A stretch of 50,978 nucleotides of DNA, taken from assembly GCF_007004135.1 (NCBI RefSeq), contig NZ_VJMG01000065.1, positions 1 to 50,978 on the forward strand, written 5' to 3'. The stretch comes from Affinirhizobium straminoryzae (GTDB taxonomy: Bacteria; Pseudomonadota; Alphaproteobacteria; Rhizobiales; Rhizobiaceae). The notes beneath the pieces are model-generated. The model saw only the letters and a program-made list of their open reading frames with translations. It was not told the origin of the DNA and ran no database searches. Positions 33,044 through 40,551 of the stretch are shown piece by piece. Every line of letters begins with the position of its first letter. The first letter of the stretch is position 1. Made by a program: the position numbers and the translations under genes.

Positions 33044-33751
33044 ATGACGACTGAGAGCTGGTTCCGCACCACCTTGAAAGATCTTCCGAGCCTTGTTGCT
33101 GTTGCCGGTGCATTGATTGGTCTTGGTATCTGGGTCGGGAACCTCAAGAACCAGGTCGACAACTCCCGCACAGAGGTGGAGCAACTCAAAGGCCAAATCA
33201 CTCAACTACAGGCATTGCTTGCCAGTAAGACCGAGGCAGTGCCAGGGCCCAGAGGGCCGAAAGGCGAGCCTGGCGAACAAGGACCAGCGGGGCCGCCCGG
33301 TCCTCGCGGGCTGCAGGGGGAGCAGGGTCCGGCAGGCCCTGCCGGGCAAGGCGGGGTTAGCGAAGCCACGCTCCGTCAGATGATCGCACAAGAAGTGCAG
33401 AGCAAAATTGCCTCATTGCCCCGTACTGGTAGTACCTCTGCCGGTGTGCCCAGTGTGGCACCCAATCTGTTCGATACCAGTGGCTGCATCAATGTCGATC
33501 AGATCGCGTCGCAACCGGTTATAATTGTCAAGAAAGGTCAGGAGTTTTGTCGTTCCGATGGCGCTCTGGTCGCCCGCGTCTACCTGATGGAGTCTGATGT
33601 TATCTACATTTCAGTGCCTGACCGCGGTCGCCAAGGCTGTCCTTTCGAAACCAAATGCATGTTTTCCTGGTTGAACGGGAAGTCTTACGTTTTCGAACGC
33701 AAGGGCGTTGATAATGGAGAGCCCATTGCGCTGCTGAGGGCAGTCAAATAG
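33044..33751 (+). CDS. collagen-like membrane-anchored protein (moron)
   Basis: 235 aa, plus strand. Parts in order: a short N-terminal tail; a membrane helix about 16-32 (SLVAVAGALIGLGIWVG); a coiled coil about 33-60 (VDNSRTEVEQLKGQITQLQA); twelve uninterrupted Gly-X-Y triplets from residue 68 (GPRGPKGEPGEQGPAGPPGP then GLQGEQGPAGPAG); and a C-terminal domain with four cysteines (SGCIN, EFCRS, QGCPFETKC). A trimer is expected: the coiled coil nucleates a collagen triple helix that displays the C-terminal domain. It has its own ribosome site (GGGGG) and a terminator. Phage collagen repeats usually sit in fibres; a membrane-anchored version is unusual and suggests a lysogen surface or periplasmic function. 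Confidence 0.82.
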   Translation: MTTESWFRTTLKDLPSLVAVAGALIGLGIWVGNLKNQVDNSRTEVEQLKGQITQLQALLASKTEAVPGPRGPKGEPGEQGPAGPPGPRGLQGEQGPAGPAGQGGVSEATLRQMIAQEVQSKIASLPRTGSTSAGVPSVAPNLFDTSGCINVDQIASQPVIIVKKGQEFCRSDGALVARVYLMESDVIYISVPDRGRQGCPFETKCMFSWLNGKSYVFERKGVDNGEPIALLRAVK

Positions 33752-33762
33752 CTGGAAACGAT

Positions 33763-33797
33763 GAACCCGCCTCGCGTTTCCGCTGGCGGGTTCGTTT
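33763..33797 (+). terminator. terminator of the collagen-like gene
   Basis: GAACCCGCC (33763-33771) and GGCGGGTTC (33785-33793) form a 9-bp stem followed by GTTTG. It closes the plus-strand moron unit just before the convergent gene at 33889. Confidence 0.7.
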
Positions 33798-33888
33798 GAC
33801 CCCTTTTGGGCTGCCTAAAAGCTATGTCAAGCGACCGTCGCAAAGTAAGGGGTATTGGATGAATTTATTATCCATAATTTTCAATGAC

Positions 33889-34656
33889 TTATGCAGTTTC
33901 AACTGCGTGGCGTGATTTCGCCCATGGCTGGACGAAGGGTCGAAACGGGAGGATCCGGTGCGCGGAAAGACGCCCCGCCAGGGTCGTCTGAAGCGTGAGA
34001 AGGGCATTCTGCCAGATCTGCCAGTCGAGCCGGGACAGCACATCGCTGCGCAGGGGCGCAACCAGCTCATACTTGCGATAGGCATCCGGAAACGGGCGCC
34101 GCCGCTTCTTGTCGAAGCCGTCCACTTCCAGCCAATAAACGCGGCGGAACGCATCGCGACCCTTCTTCATCCGGAACCAGCGCGGCTGGCCGTTTGCGGT
34201 TACAAGCTGATACTCAGGGGGCGCCATGTGCCATTCCGGACCGCGCCCCAGGACCGCAGACGAGATCACGAGGCTGACGATATGTCGCCCGGCGAGACGA
34301 TCCCCCTTCAAGCGTAGTTCGCAAACGACGCTTTCCACTTCTGCGGCAATGAGGCCATGGGCATCATCGAATTCCGGAAAGGGATTCCAGCCATCCGGAA
34401 TGTCGAAGCCGTGCCGATCAAGCGCACGCACGGCGTCGCCGATCAGGACAGCATCCGGATGCGGCTCGCCGTCCTCGATGAAGCCCGGAATGACACCGTA
34501 ACTGTTCGGGGTCCGGTCGATCACCGTCCCCAGTTCGGCAACTGCTTCCGTCATCTTCCAGGCCGCACTGAAGGAGGCCCCTCCCCCGGCATCCACCTTG
34601 GATAGCTCAAAGGTGAAAGCCCAGCGCAGCAGTTCCTCAATCCCGATGTTCTTCAT
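33889..34656 (-). CDS. conserved-type phage protein of unknown function
   Basis: 255 aa from the ATG at 34656 (GGAG eight nt upstream; the ATG at 34662 is too close to it). Notable blocks are IEELLRWAFTFELSKVDAGG, SYGVIPGFIEDGEPHPDAVL, RALDRHGFDIPDGWNPFPEF and the basic-aromatic GRDAFRRVYWLEVDGFDKKR. It is the last gene of the helicase-primase transcript, downstream of the GACAGTT repeat region. A replication or packaging accessory role is plausible; no known domain is seen. Confidence 0.65.
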   Translation of the reverse strand: MKNIGIEELLRWAFTFELSKVDAGGGASFSAAWKMTEAVAELGTVIDRTPNSYGVIPGFIEDGEPHPDAVLIGDAVRALDRHGFDIPDGWNPFPEFDDAHGLIAAEVESVVCELRLKGDRLAGRHIVSLVISSAVLGRGPEWHMAPPEYQLVTANGQPRWFRMKKGRDAFRRVYWLEVDGFDKKRRRPFPDAYRKYELVAPLRSDVLSRLDWQIWQNALLTLQTTLAGRLSAHRILPFRPFVQPWAKSRHAVETA

Positions 34657-34673
34657 GGGCATTTCTCCATTCA

Positions 34674-34935
34674 GACAGTTCAGACAGTTTCCTGACAGTC
34701 GTCAGGATAGTTTAGGATAGATTTATCAATGTCTTAGACAGTTTTGACAGTTGTTCACGCCTTCACGCTTGAGGCCTTCTCCCCCTCCCCGCTCCCTTTA
34801 TGCAAAGGGCGCGCGAAACTATCCGAACTGTCAGACGCCGCTGATTTTGCTCGCCTTTCCGGCCCCGAACTGTCCGACGAACTGTCGGGTGGACTGTCAG
34901 CAACTGTCAGACAGTTGCGGGGGAAACGGACAGTT
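34674..34935. repeat. GACAGTT/AACTGTC iteron cluster, candidate replication origin
   Basis: The gene-free 34657-34972 stretch carries about ten copies of the heptamer GACAGTT or its complement, plus two GACAGT/ACTGTC cores. Forward copies are at 34674, 34683, 34737, 34746 and 34929; inverted ones at 34826, 34868, 34880 and 34902. Two are fused into the palindrome CAACTGTC-A-GACAGTTG (34901-34917). Another dyad is CCTGAC-AGTC-GTCAGG (34691-34706). An AT-rich patch (34707-34736) separates the two groups. Iterons beside helicase-primase genes are typical of an origin; an operator array is the alternative. Confidence 0.6.
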
Positions 34936-34972
34936 TCGACAAAGTCCGAATGGGGGCGCGGGGAAGCGGGCA

Positions 34973-36766
34973 TCAAAAGCCCTCCGGGATATCGCCGGGG
35001 AGCGGCGCGTCGAAACGGCCGGCCGGCGGGTCGGCTGCGCGCGGTGTCGGCACGTTGGTCAGGCGGATGCCGCGATAGCGGACAATGCCGGAATCCCGGT
35101 CCTTTTCGAACTTCTTCCCCATTTCGCGCCCAAAGGCCGTCAGGTTCATGGGCCTGCCGCCCTGATCGATGGTGAAGTCGCAATAGGCCTGGTAGAGATC
35201 CTTGCCCGAGACGGGCGGCGCATCCGCTTCCTTCCGAATGCAGCTCGCCACGAAGGCCGCCGTGCGATCCATGTCGTCGCGATAATCCTGTGTCGCGCGC
35301 CGGACGGCTTCCGGGATGATCAGACCTTCCCGGAGATAGATCCGCACCCCTTCCAGCAGCCAGTTCAGGATGCCGGGATATTCCGGCTGGAAGGATGCAA
35401 CCACCTCCTGGAACTCGCGCCGGTCCTCCACCGCAATCTGCCGAGGCCAATGCACCACGGCCATGCGACGCCAGATCCCGTCATCCGTGCCGGTGATCTT
35501 CGGATATCCATTGCCGGACATCAGCGCGATGAATTTCGGCTCGAAGTCCATGTAGCCGGAAAACAGGTTGCGGGCGGTGATGCCCTCGCCGCCGGTCAGC
35601 TCCTTCACCAGGTTCTCGCGAAGAGGCTCGCCTTCGGGCAGTTCCTTCACGCGCAGCAGGCGTTTGCCGTAAAGCCGCACGATATCCGGGCTTGCGCCTC
35701 CGGAAGAACCACCCTCGCCGATAATGCTGGTGGCAGGCAGTGTCACTGCCGCCTCGCCCATCATCCGGGCCAGCGTTTCCATGTAGACGGATTTTCCGTT
35801 CGCACCGTTTCCGTAATGGAAAAACAGATACTGCACGGTGACACCGAGCATGCCGAGGCCTGAACTCACCTGCACAAGCTTGCGCACGTCCGGATCCGGC
35901 AGCTTGCTGTCGATAAAGGCTGTCCAGTTCGGGCATTGGGCGGCAGGATCGTACCTGACCGGCACGATTGAGGTGATCAGGTCTTCGCGCCTGTGCCCGT
36001 CGATCACGTCGAGGTGGAAGCTCTTGCAATATTCGATAAACGGCGGCGCGTCGGGCGTTTCCTCGACGCTCCTGTGGCGAGGGTTCGGCTTCTTCGCCAT
36101 CACGCGGCGGAAGGTCAGCGTGGCGTTCTTGACGGCCACGGTCCACTTGTCCGCGTTGAAATCGTCGGGCTTTCGCATGATGTGGGGCGCGATGCAGGCG
36201 AGCATTGCATTCAGTTTGGCGATGTTTTTGGACGCCACGGCGTGATCGAGCCGCCGCTTGATCCGCTTGGCCACATCCTCGTCAACCTTTGCCGCGGCCA
36301 CGACCAGCCGGCGTTCGGGTGGCGATCGATCCTCTTCCGGTTTGGCGATCGCGTTCGCAGCGACATCGAGGAGAGCCTGCTGCTTTTCGGTCGGCCGCAC
36401 ATAGAAAGCCTCCTCGGCAATGCGGTCTCCGAGGCGCTGGGCAATCGTGATGGCTTTCGGCCGCCCGTTGGCAAGGTCCCAATGCGTGCCGGTCCAGACA
36501 CCGAAAAGCGGCTCCTTTGATTTCTCCTCGGCAACCACGACCAGGTCATGCCCGAAATGCAGCTGCAGCCGGCGGGCGTTATCCGTGTCCGAGTGGTCCA
36601 GCTCGGCGCAGAATTCCACCACGGCCGGGTCAGCCTTGGTCTCCTTTTCTGCGGCGGCCGGCTCTTCGTCCGGCGCTTTCGGCTTGTAACCTTCCCTTTG
36701 TGCAGCAGCCTGCGCCAGCACGTTTGCCACTTCCTCGGGCACACTTGGCGGCTTCTTCTTACTCAC
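34973..36766 (-). CDS. replicative helicase, P4/D5 primase-helicase type (SF3)
   Basis: 597 aa. The SF3 helicase Walker A is GNGANGKS (319-326), preceded by QYLFFHYG and followed by ETLARMMGEAAVTLPATSII. Motif C-like FIALMSGNGYPKI and the arginine-finger region GTDDGIWRRMAVVHWP follow. Upstream, HYDP-like VRYDPAAQCPNWTAFIDSKL and QVSSGLGMLG are the D5_N domain that precedes this helicase in phage-plasmid primases. The N-terminal 200 residues replace the usual primase, which is the separate gene upstream overlapping by 8 bp. It unwinds phage/plasmid DNA at the origin; the iteron cluster lies just downstream. Confidence 0.9.
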   Translation of the reverse strand: MSKKKPPSVPEEVANVLAQAAAQREGYKPKAPDEEPAAAEKETKADPAVVEFCAELDHSDTDNARRLQLHFGHDLVVVAEEKSKEPLFGVWTGTHWDLANGRPKAITIAQRLGDRIAEEAFYVRPTEKQQALLDVAANAIAKPEEDRSPPERRLVVAAAKVDEDVAKRIKRRLDHAVASKNIAKLNAMLACIAPHIMRKPDDFNADKWTVAVKNATLTFRRVMAKKPNPRHRSVEETPDAPPFIEYCKSFHLDVIDGHRREDLITSIVPVRYDPAAQCPNWTAFIDSKLPDPDVRKLVQVSSGLGMLGVTVQYLFFHYGNGANGKSVYMETLARMMGEAAVTLPATSIIGEGGSSGGASPDIVRLYGKRLLRVKELPEGEPLRENLVKELTGGEGITARNLFSGYMDFEPKFIALMSGNGYPKITGTDDGIWRRMAVVHWPRQIAVEDRREFQEVVASFQPEYPGILNWLLEGVRIYLREGLIIPEAVRRATQDYRDDMDRTAAFVASCIRKEADAPPVSGKDLYQAYCDFTIDQGGRPMNLTAFGREMGKKFEKDRDSGIVRYRGIRLTNVPTPRAADPPAGRFDAPLPGDIPEGF

Positions 36767-38126
36767 TGTCGTCTCCTGCTATCGCGGCGCTGATGGCGCC
36801 GGAGAAATCCTGTCCTTCCGGCGGCCACAGACTGGTGATGTCGAGATCGGGGCGAGACAGGCGCGCTTGCGCGCGCGCCATGGCCGATGCGGTCCAGACG
36901 GGCTCGCTATCGCCATCAGCGACCATCAGCAGCTCGCGCACATGCCCTGGCACCTGCAGAGCCTCATCCGGTTTCAGATCCTTGCGGGGTACGGGGCCTG
37001 CGATCCGGATCCGTCGCCATTGGCCGTTCGCGGCCTGCTTCTTGAGCGTCGGGTGAAGAAATGCGGAATCGGGATCGGCCGGCCCGGCAAGGTTTCCGAG
37101 GTCGCCTGCCGAGAAGTAGAAGGTGTCCTTCCGGAAGCCTTCGGTCCCGGCAATGGCAAGGACATTCTCGTAACCTTCCCCACCAAGCCAGCGCGCGGCC
37201 TCCGGCTCGCCCAGCAGCGGGATCAAGCCGCCTGTTTTCCGGCCACGCATTTTCTTCGTCTTCAGCCGTGCGTAAAAGCCCGCCTCAATATCGGCTGTTG
37301 ACGGTGGGCGAAGGCGCCCGCCCTCATGCAGGGGAGGCTTGCCGGCCTTAACGCCTTCTTTCGTCAGCCCCCAGAGTACCGGGCGCGATTTGCCCTTCCT
37401 GTTGCCGAGGTCTGTCCAGGTCATATGGCAGCCGATCACCTGATCCGCCGGGTCTACTATGGGCGCGATAATGGCTGGGCCCGAATAGATCTCGCATGGA
37501 CGACCGAGATCATCCTCCCCGAAATAATAACCGCATGCGAGCCGGACGCGGAGGTTTGCAAAGATCGCGTCCGGCACGGTGTAGCCCGTGCGGGCGCGCA
37601 GATAATCGCGCACCTGAATGCGGCCGCGCCGCGCGTCATCACCGCTCTTCCGGCAATCGACTGCATAGAACCAAAAGCCACGCGCCTTCTGGATTTCCTT
37701 TTCCCGAAAGATGTTCCCCTGTTCTTCCTGAGCCTTTCGATTGCGCGCCGCGCGGTCCTCAGCCTCCGCGATCCGCTTCTTGCGCGCCGCGCGTTCTTCG
37801 TCCGTTTCCCGCTCGCCACCTGCCGGAACATCCTCGTCCAGCACGGCCGCGCAGGCTTCGAGGAAGCCCGAACGGGTGCGCATGTCGAGGTGCAGCACGT
37901 GGGCCGCCAGCCCGATGGCATCGCGCCCGCCCGTGCCGCAGCCACGGCAAAGCCACTTGGATTTCCCGCGATTGACCGCAAAGCGATCCGTTCCACCGCA
38001 GCGCGGGCACGGGCCTTCGTAATCCGGCTTTCCCTTCGGTGGTTGTGGAATCTCCAGTCGGTCTGCCACAGCCCCGAGAGAGACCCCGCGTGCCCGTGCG
38101 ACAAATTCCTTCACGGCGTCAGACAC
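36759..38126 (-). CDS. DNA primase with zinc finger and Toprim domain
   Basis: 455 aa from a GTG at 38126, which has AGGGAGG upstream; the ATG-started longer frame runs into the HicA operator region. An N-terminal zinc ribbon (Cys40, 43, 60, 63 in CPRCGGTD and LCRGCG) is followed by a charged coiled coil (ERAARKKRIAEAEDRAARNR). The Toprim-like catalytic domain follows, with LAIAGTEGF and LLMVADGDSEP giving the Glu and Asp-x-Asp. It synthesises primers for the helicase encoded directly downstream. It is divergent from hicA, and both promoters lie in the 119 bp between. Confidence 0.85.
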   Translation of the reverse strand: MSDAVKEFVARARGVSLGAVADRLEIPQPPKGKPDYEGPCPRCGGTDRFAVNRGKSKWLCRGCGTGGRDAIGLAAHVLHLDMRTRSGFLEACAAVLDEDVPAGGERETDEERAARKKRIAEAEDRAARNRKAQEEQGNIFREKEIQKARGFWFYAVDCRKSGDDARRGRIQVRDYLRARTGYTVPDAIFANLRVRLACGYYFGEDDLGRPCEIYSGPAIIAPIVDPADQVIGCHMTWTDLGNRKGKSRPVLWGLTKEGVKAGKPPLHEGGRLRPPSTADIEAGFYARLKTKKMRGRKTGGLIPLLGEPEAARWLGGEGYENVLAIAGTEGFRKDTFYFSAGDLGNLAGPADPDSAFLHPTLKKQAANGQWRRIRIAGPVPRKDLKPDEALQVPGHVRELLMVADGDSEPVWTASAMARAQARLSRPDLDITSLWPPEGQDFSGAISAAIAGDDSE

Positions 38127-38165
38127 GTATCCCTCCCTAAGAGAAGGAATACATGCAAGGGAAAT

Positions 38166-38225
38166 GTGCAAATATATGCACTTTTTCGCTTGACCTTCTC
38201 TCTTTTATAGTGCATATATATGCAC
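38166..38225. promoter_or_regulatory. twin palindromic operators and hicAB promoter
   Basis: GTGCAAATATATGCAC (38166-38181) and the perfect palindrome GTGCATATATATGCAC (38210-38225) lie between the divergent primase and hicA genes, 44 bp apart. A promoter reading toward hicA has -35 TTGACC (38190-38195) and, 17 bp on, -10 CATATA (38213-38218) inside the second palindrome. HicB, whose C-terminus is ribbon-helix-helix, is the natural ligand. The first palindrome lies in the primase leader, so HicB could also repress replication genes. Confidence 0.7.
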
Positions 38226-38245
38226 ATCGAAACAACGGAGACACG

Positions 38246-38431
38246 ATGGAAAGAAACACCGCAAAGATCATCAAACGGCTTCTCTCGGAGGGATGGACCC
38301 TCGACCGCCACGGAAGCCAGCACGACGTCTACCGGCATCCGGAAAAGGGGTTCGTGCAGATTCCGAGGCACCGGGAACTTTCTCCCGGAGTAGCCAGATC
38401 CACGGCGAAAAAAGCGGGGTGGGCCGATTAG
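38246..38431 (+). CDS. hicA: HicA toxin, mRNA interferase
   Basis: 61 aa from MERNTAKIIKRL; GGAG is 6 nt upstream. The fold is the HicA double-stranded-RNA-binding-like domain: IIKRLLSEGWTLDRHGSQHDVYRHP with catalytic His26 in the G-S-Q-H motif, and IPRHRELSPGVARSTAKKAG as the C-terminal helix. It cleaves mRNA when freed from HicB. Toxin-first order and a 39-bp gap to hicB are typical. On a phage-plasmid it would kill or stall cells that lose the element, or act against competing phages. Confidence 0.9.
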   Translation: MERNTAKIIKRLLSEGWTLDRHGSQHDVYRHPEKGFVQIPRHRELSPGVARSTAKKAGWAD

Positions 38432-38470
38432 GCCCATCCTTTCCATCGCGGCGAGAAAGAGAGAGATGTA

Positions 38471-38857
38471 ATGATCAGATATCCTGCCCTTATAGACGGC
38501 GAAGCCGGAGCCTATGGCGTCGTCTTTCCCGATCTGGATGGTGTCGTCGCCATGGGCGAGACCATTGATGAAGCCATGTTGAACGCCGAAGAATCCTTGC
38601 GGGATGCCGCATTGGACACGGAAAGAGACGGCGGAACCTTGGCCGCGCCGACGCCCATGGAAAAAGTGGAAGTGCCTGCCGGCTCCACGCTCACGAGCAT
38701 TCCACTGATCCGTGAGAGCGGCAAACCCGTGCGGGCAAACATGATGCTGGACGAAGCCGTGCTTGCGTTCATCGATGCTGAAGCCAAACGCCGCTCGATG
38801 ACACGAACGGCCTATGTTTCGTATATGACCCGAAGAATCGCCCAGATGGGCGGTTGA
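38471..38857 (+). CDS. hicB: HicB antitoxin
   Basis: 128 aa. The N-terminal partial RNase-H-like fold (YPALIDGEAGAYGVVFPDLD, VVAMGETIDEAMLNAEESL) covers HicA. The C-terminal MMLDEAVLAFIDAEAKRRSM with RTAYVSYMTRRIA is a ribbon-helix-helix DNA-binding domain, expected to bind the palindromes at 38166-38225. A GAGAGAGAT leader serves as ribosome site. A hairpin followed by TTTT ends the operon. Confidence 0.9.
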   Translation: MIRYPALIDGEAGAYGVVFPDLDGVVAMGETIDEAMLNAEESLRDAALDTERDGGTLAAPTPMEKVEVPAGSTLTSIPLIRESGKPVRANMMLDEAVLAFIDAEAKRRSMTRTAYVSYMTRRIAQMGG

Positions 38858-38867
38858 AGACGCTGGT

Positions 38868-38897
38868 TGGCGGCGTGCACTCATGCCGCCAGCCTTT
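38868..38897 (+). terminator. hicAB terminator
   Basis: TGGCGGC (38868-38874) pairs with GCCGCCA (38885-38891); GCC-TTTT follows. It lies 11 bp after the hicB stop. The rest of the gap to 39000 shows nothing else. Confidence 0.65.
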
Positions 38898-39000
38898 TCC
38901 GGTTGACGGCCAGATGCCTATAGGCTGCCGCTATGACCGTGTTGGCACCAGCCGCAAACAGGCTACCGATATGCGCGCTCATGCCGCCTCCGCTACCATC

Positions 39001-39207
39001 TTACCCCTCTCGACCGATCGAGCGGGCCGCATGCAGGGTCCGGCAAACGGCGTCTTCGCCGACCGTCAGCGCCGTCGCGATTTCCAGCGTGTCAAACAGC
39101 CCGCTGTTCCAGAGGACGATGGCGGCAAGGGCCTGAAGATCCGTCAGCTTGCCGCTCATGGCGGCGCTGCCTGCCTTGCGCGTGTCTGCGTGCGAAAGAC
39201 CGATCAT
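39001..39207 (-). CDS. small HTH-like protein, last gene of the early operon
   Basis: 68 aa; the start ATG overlaps the previous stop (ATGA), so it is translationally coupled; an internal ATG at 39159 would remove 16 residues. AAIVLWNSGLFDTLEIATAL followed by TVGEDAVCRTLHAARS reads as a helix-turn-helix like the one in the gene at 40126. It is probably a DNA-binding early protein. No known family. Confidence 0.55.
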   Translation of the reverse strand: MIGLSHADTRKAGSAAMSGKLTDLQALAAIVLWNSGLFDTLEIATALTVGEDAVCRTLHAARSIGREG

Positions 39208-39713
39208 GCCGCCGCTCCGCCTGTCAGGTGGGCAGCCAGCGCCTTGCCCGTTGGCGTGACCTGATAGGTGGAGGCGACGTTGCGGTGGCTCGCCCCCAGC
39301 CTGTCGAGATGCCCTGCCGTGATCAACCAGGGGAGTGCGGTCTGCGCCGTTCCGATGCCGAGCCCGGCATTTTCCTCGAGCGCCTGGTGGGAGATCGTCG
39401 CCTCCCCGCCCTGTGCATGCAGCCAGACCAGCGCGCGGGCTGCATTGACCGGCAAGGCGTAGCGCCGGCTGGCCTCGACGACGCAATCTTCCGCCATCCG
39501 CTCCGGGCCTGCACCGATCATCACGCAATGGCGCGCGGATGCGCAGCGATCGAGATCGCGCTGCGTGAGGCCGGTGGCTCGCATCATCAGGGATGCAGGC
39601 GCGTCGCGTTCGCGCATAAGCAGGATCGCGAGGGTTTGCAGATCCGGTGTGAGGGCGGAAAACAGGGCGGGCGTCATATCGCTCGGAGTGCCGTAAAAGG
39701 GAACGACGGTCAT
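39204..39713 (-). CDS. early phage protein with winged-helix-like C-terminus
   Basis: 169 aa from MTVVPFYGTPSDMTPALFSA. The middle has an HTH-like segment (MRATGLTQRDLDRCASARHC). The C-terminal 80 residues (RALVWLHAQGGEATISHQAL, GIGTAQTALPWLITAGHLDR, then ASTYQVTPTGKALAAHL) look like a winged helix with a wing ending in a PadR/MarR-like 'T-x-x-G'. It overlaps both neighbours by 4 bp. Role unknown; perhaps a replication or regulation accessory. Confidence 0.6.
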   Translation of the reverse strand: MTVVPFYGTPSDMTPALFSALTPDLQTLAILLMRERDAPASLMMRATGLTQRDLDRCASARHCVMIGAGPERMAEDCVVEASRRYALPVNAARALVWLHAQGGEATISHQALEENAGLGIGTAQTALPWLITAGHLDRLGASHRNVASTYQVTPTGKALAAHLTGGAAA

Positions 39714-40129
39714 AGCCACCTCGATGTCTGGGAATGGGAAGCGGGTTTGGCCGGAGGGTTTTTGACAGTCTCCAGCTGCTGTTGTGGGGGCGGGGGAGCC
39801 TCGGCCGCGGTGGCCGCACCATCCTCGGGTGACGCCATCGCGGCTGCCCTCTGCTTTCGCCAGCCGTTCAGCGCGTCCCAGGTGTCCCACCCCTCCCCCC
39901 GGATTTCGATCTGCGTGCGCCTCAGCGTCCAGATCTCCTGCAGGAAGCAAGGCGGCCCCAGCCAAAGGGCCACAGCCCGCACACCGGATGGGATGGCGAG
40001 GATATCCTGAGGTTGATGCACGACGCGCGCCCAGGCCGGCACGAAGGGCAGGTCCAGGCCAAACATGATCAGGGCCGCTTCCTGCGGACGGTCCGTCACC
40101 AGATAGAAGCGCACCGAATTGCCGCTCAT
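39710..40129 (-). CDS. early phage protein of unknown function
   Basis: 139 aa. The N-terminal 95 residues are compact and aromatic (VRFYLVTDRPQEAALIMFGL, AVALWLGPPCFLQEIWTLRR). The C-terminus is a proline/glutamine linker (EAPPPPQQQLETVKNPPAKP). Overlaps at both ends place it in the early operon. Confidence 0.6.
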   Translation of the reverse strand: MSGNSVRFYLVTDRPQEAALIMFGLDLPFVPAWARVVHQPQDILAIPSGVRAVALWLGPPCFLQEIWTLRRTQIEIRGEGWDTWDALNGWRKQRAAAMASPEDGAATAAEAPPPPQQQLETVKNPPAKPASHSQTSRWL

Positions 40130-40323
40130 GTCCGCGCCTCTCTGCCGGCTGACGCTTCTGCCTGGTCGAGGATGCGGCAGATCTCCTGCTCATCCACGGC
40201 GAGCGCCCGCGCGATCGAGAATGTGCACATGGTGCCCCTCGCCCACAGATCGAGCGCCCGGCTAGCCAGGCTTGCGGATGGGATTGCGGAAGGGGGCGGC
40301 GGGGTCCGGCTCGCTGTCATCAC
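40126..40323 (-). CDS. small HTH-like early protein
   Basis: 65 aa. After a proline-rich start, SRALDLWARGTMCTFSIARA and LAVDEQEICRILDQAEA resemble the HTH in the 39001 gene: 'x-LW-(x)G-(x)T-x-x-IA-x-AL-x-V-x-E-x-x-(V/I)CR-x-L'. The two may be diverged copies. The start overlaps the upstream stop. Confidence 0.55.
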   Translation of the reverse strand: MMTASRTPPPPSAIPSASLASRALDLWARGTMCTFSIARALAVDEQEICRILDQAEASAGREART

Positions 40324-40547
40324 ACGCTTCCTTCCCGCGTCTGTTCGTTCCAGAGGCGTGCGGTCAGCTGGCTGCGCGTGGCGCAGGGGAAGAGGCAGAC
40401 GATGCGTTTCAGAGGGTTCAAGGCGAAACGCGCACCGCAGGCGAAGGCGATCTCTCCCATGGACGCAAAGCCATCTGCCGCGCGCGGCGCGCCGCAGGCG
40501 GTGCAGTGGGTTCTGCTGTCGAGAAAGAGCACGCGTCTTGCCTGCAC
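40320..40547 (-). CDS. small cysteine-rich (zinc-ribbon-like) early protein
   Basis: 75 aa from a GTG at 40547 with AGGGGAGG eight nt upstream. The longer frame to 40616 lies within the regulator gene and lacks such a site. THCTACGAPRAADGF has C-x2-C, with more cysteines at ACGARF and VCLFPC. It is a possible zinc ribbon followed by a basic helix, RSQLTARLWNEQTR. Start is 5 bp after the CII-like stop. Confidence 0.55.
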   Translation of the reverse strand: MQARRVLFLDSRTHCTACGAPRAADGFASMGEIAFACGARFALNPLKRIVCLFPCATRSQLTARLWNEQTREGSV

Positions 40548-40551
40548 GGCG

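Noticed and set aside
33044..33751. Collagen-like protein as a tail fibre
   Set aside because: It has an N-terminal membrane helix, lies opposite to the late genes with its own terminator, and the fibre genes are accounted for at 16890-18274.
38933..39136. 67-codon plus-strand frame after hicB
   Set aside because: Antisense to the small HTH-like gene, proline/serine/arginine-rich; no ribosome site.
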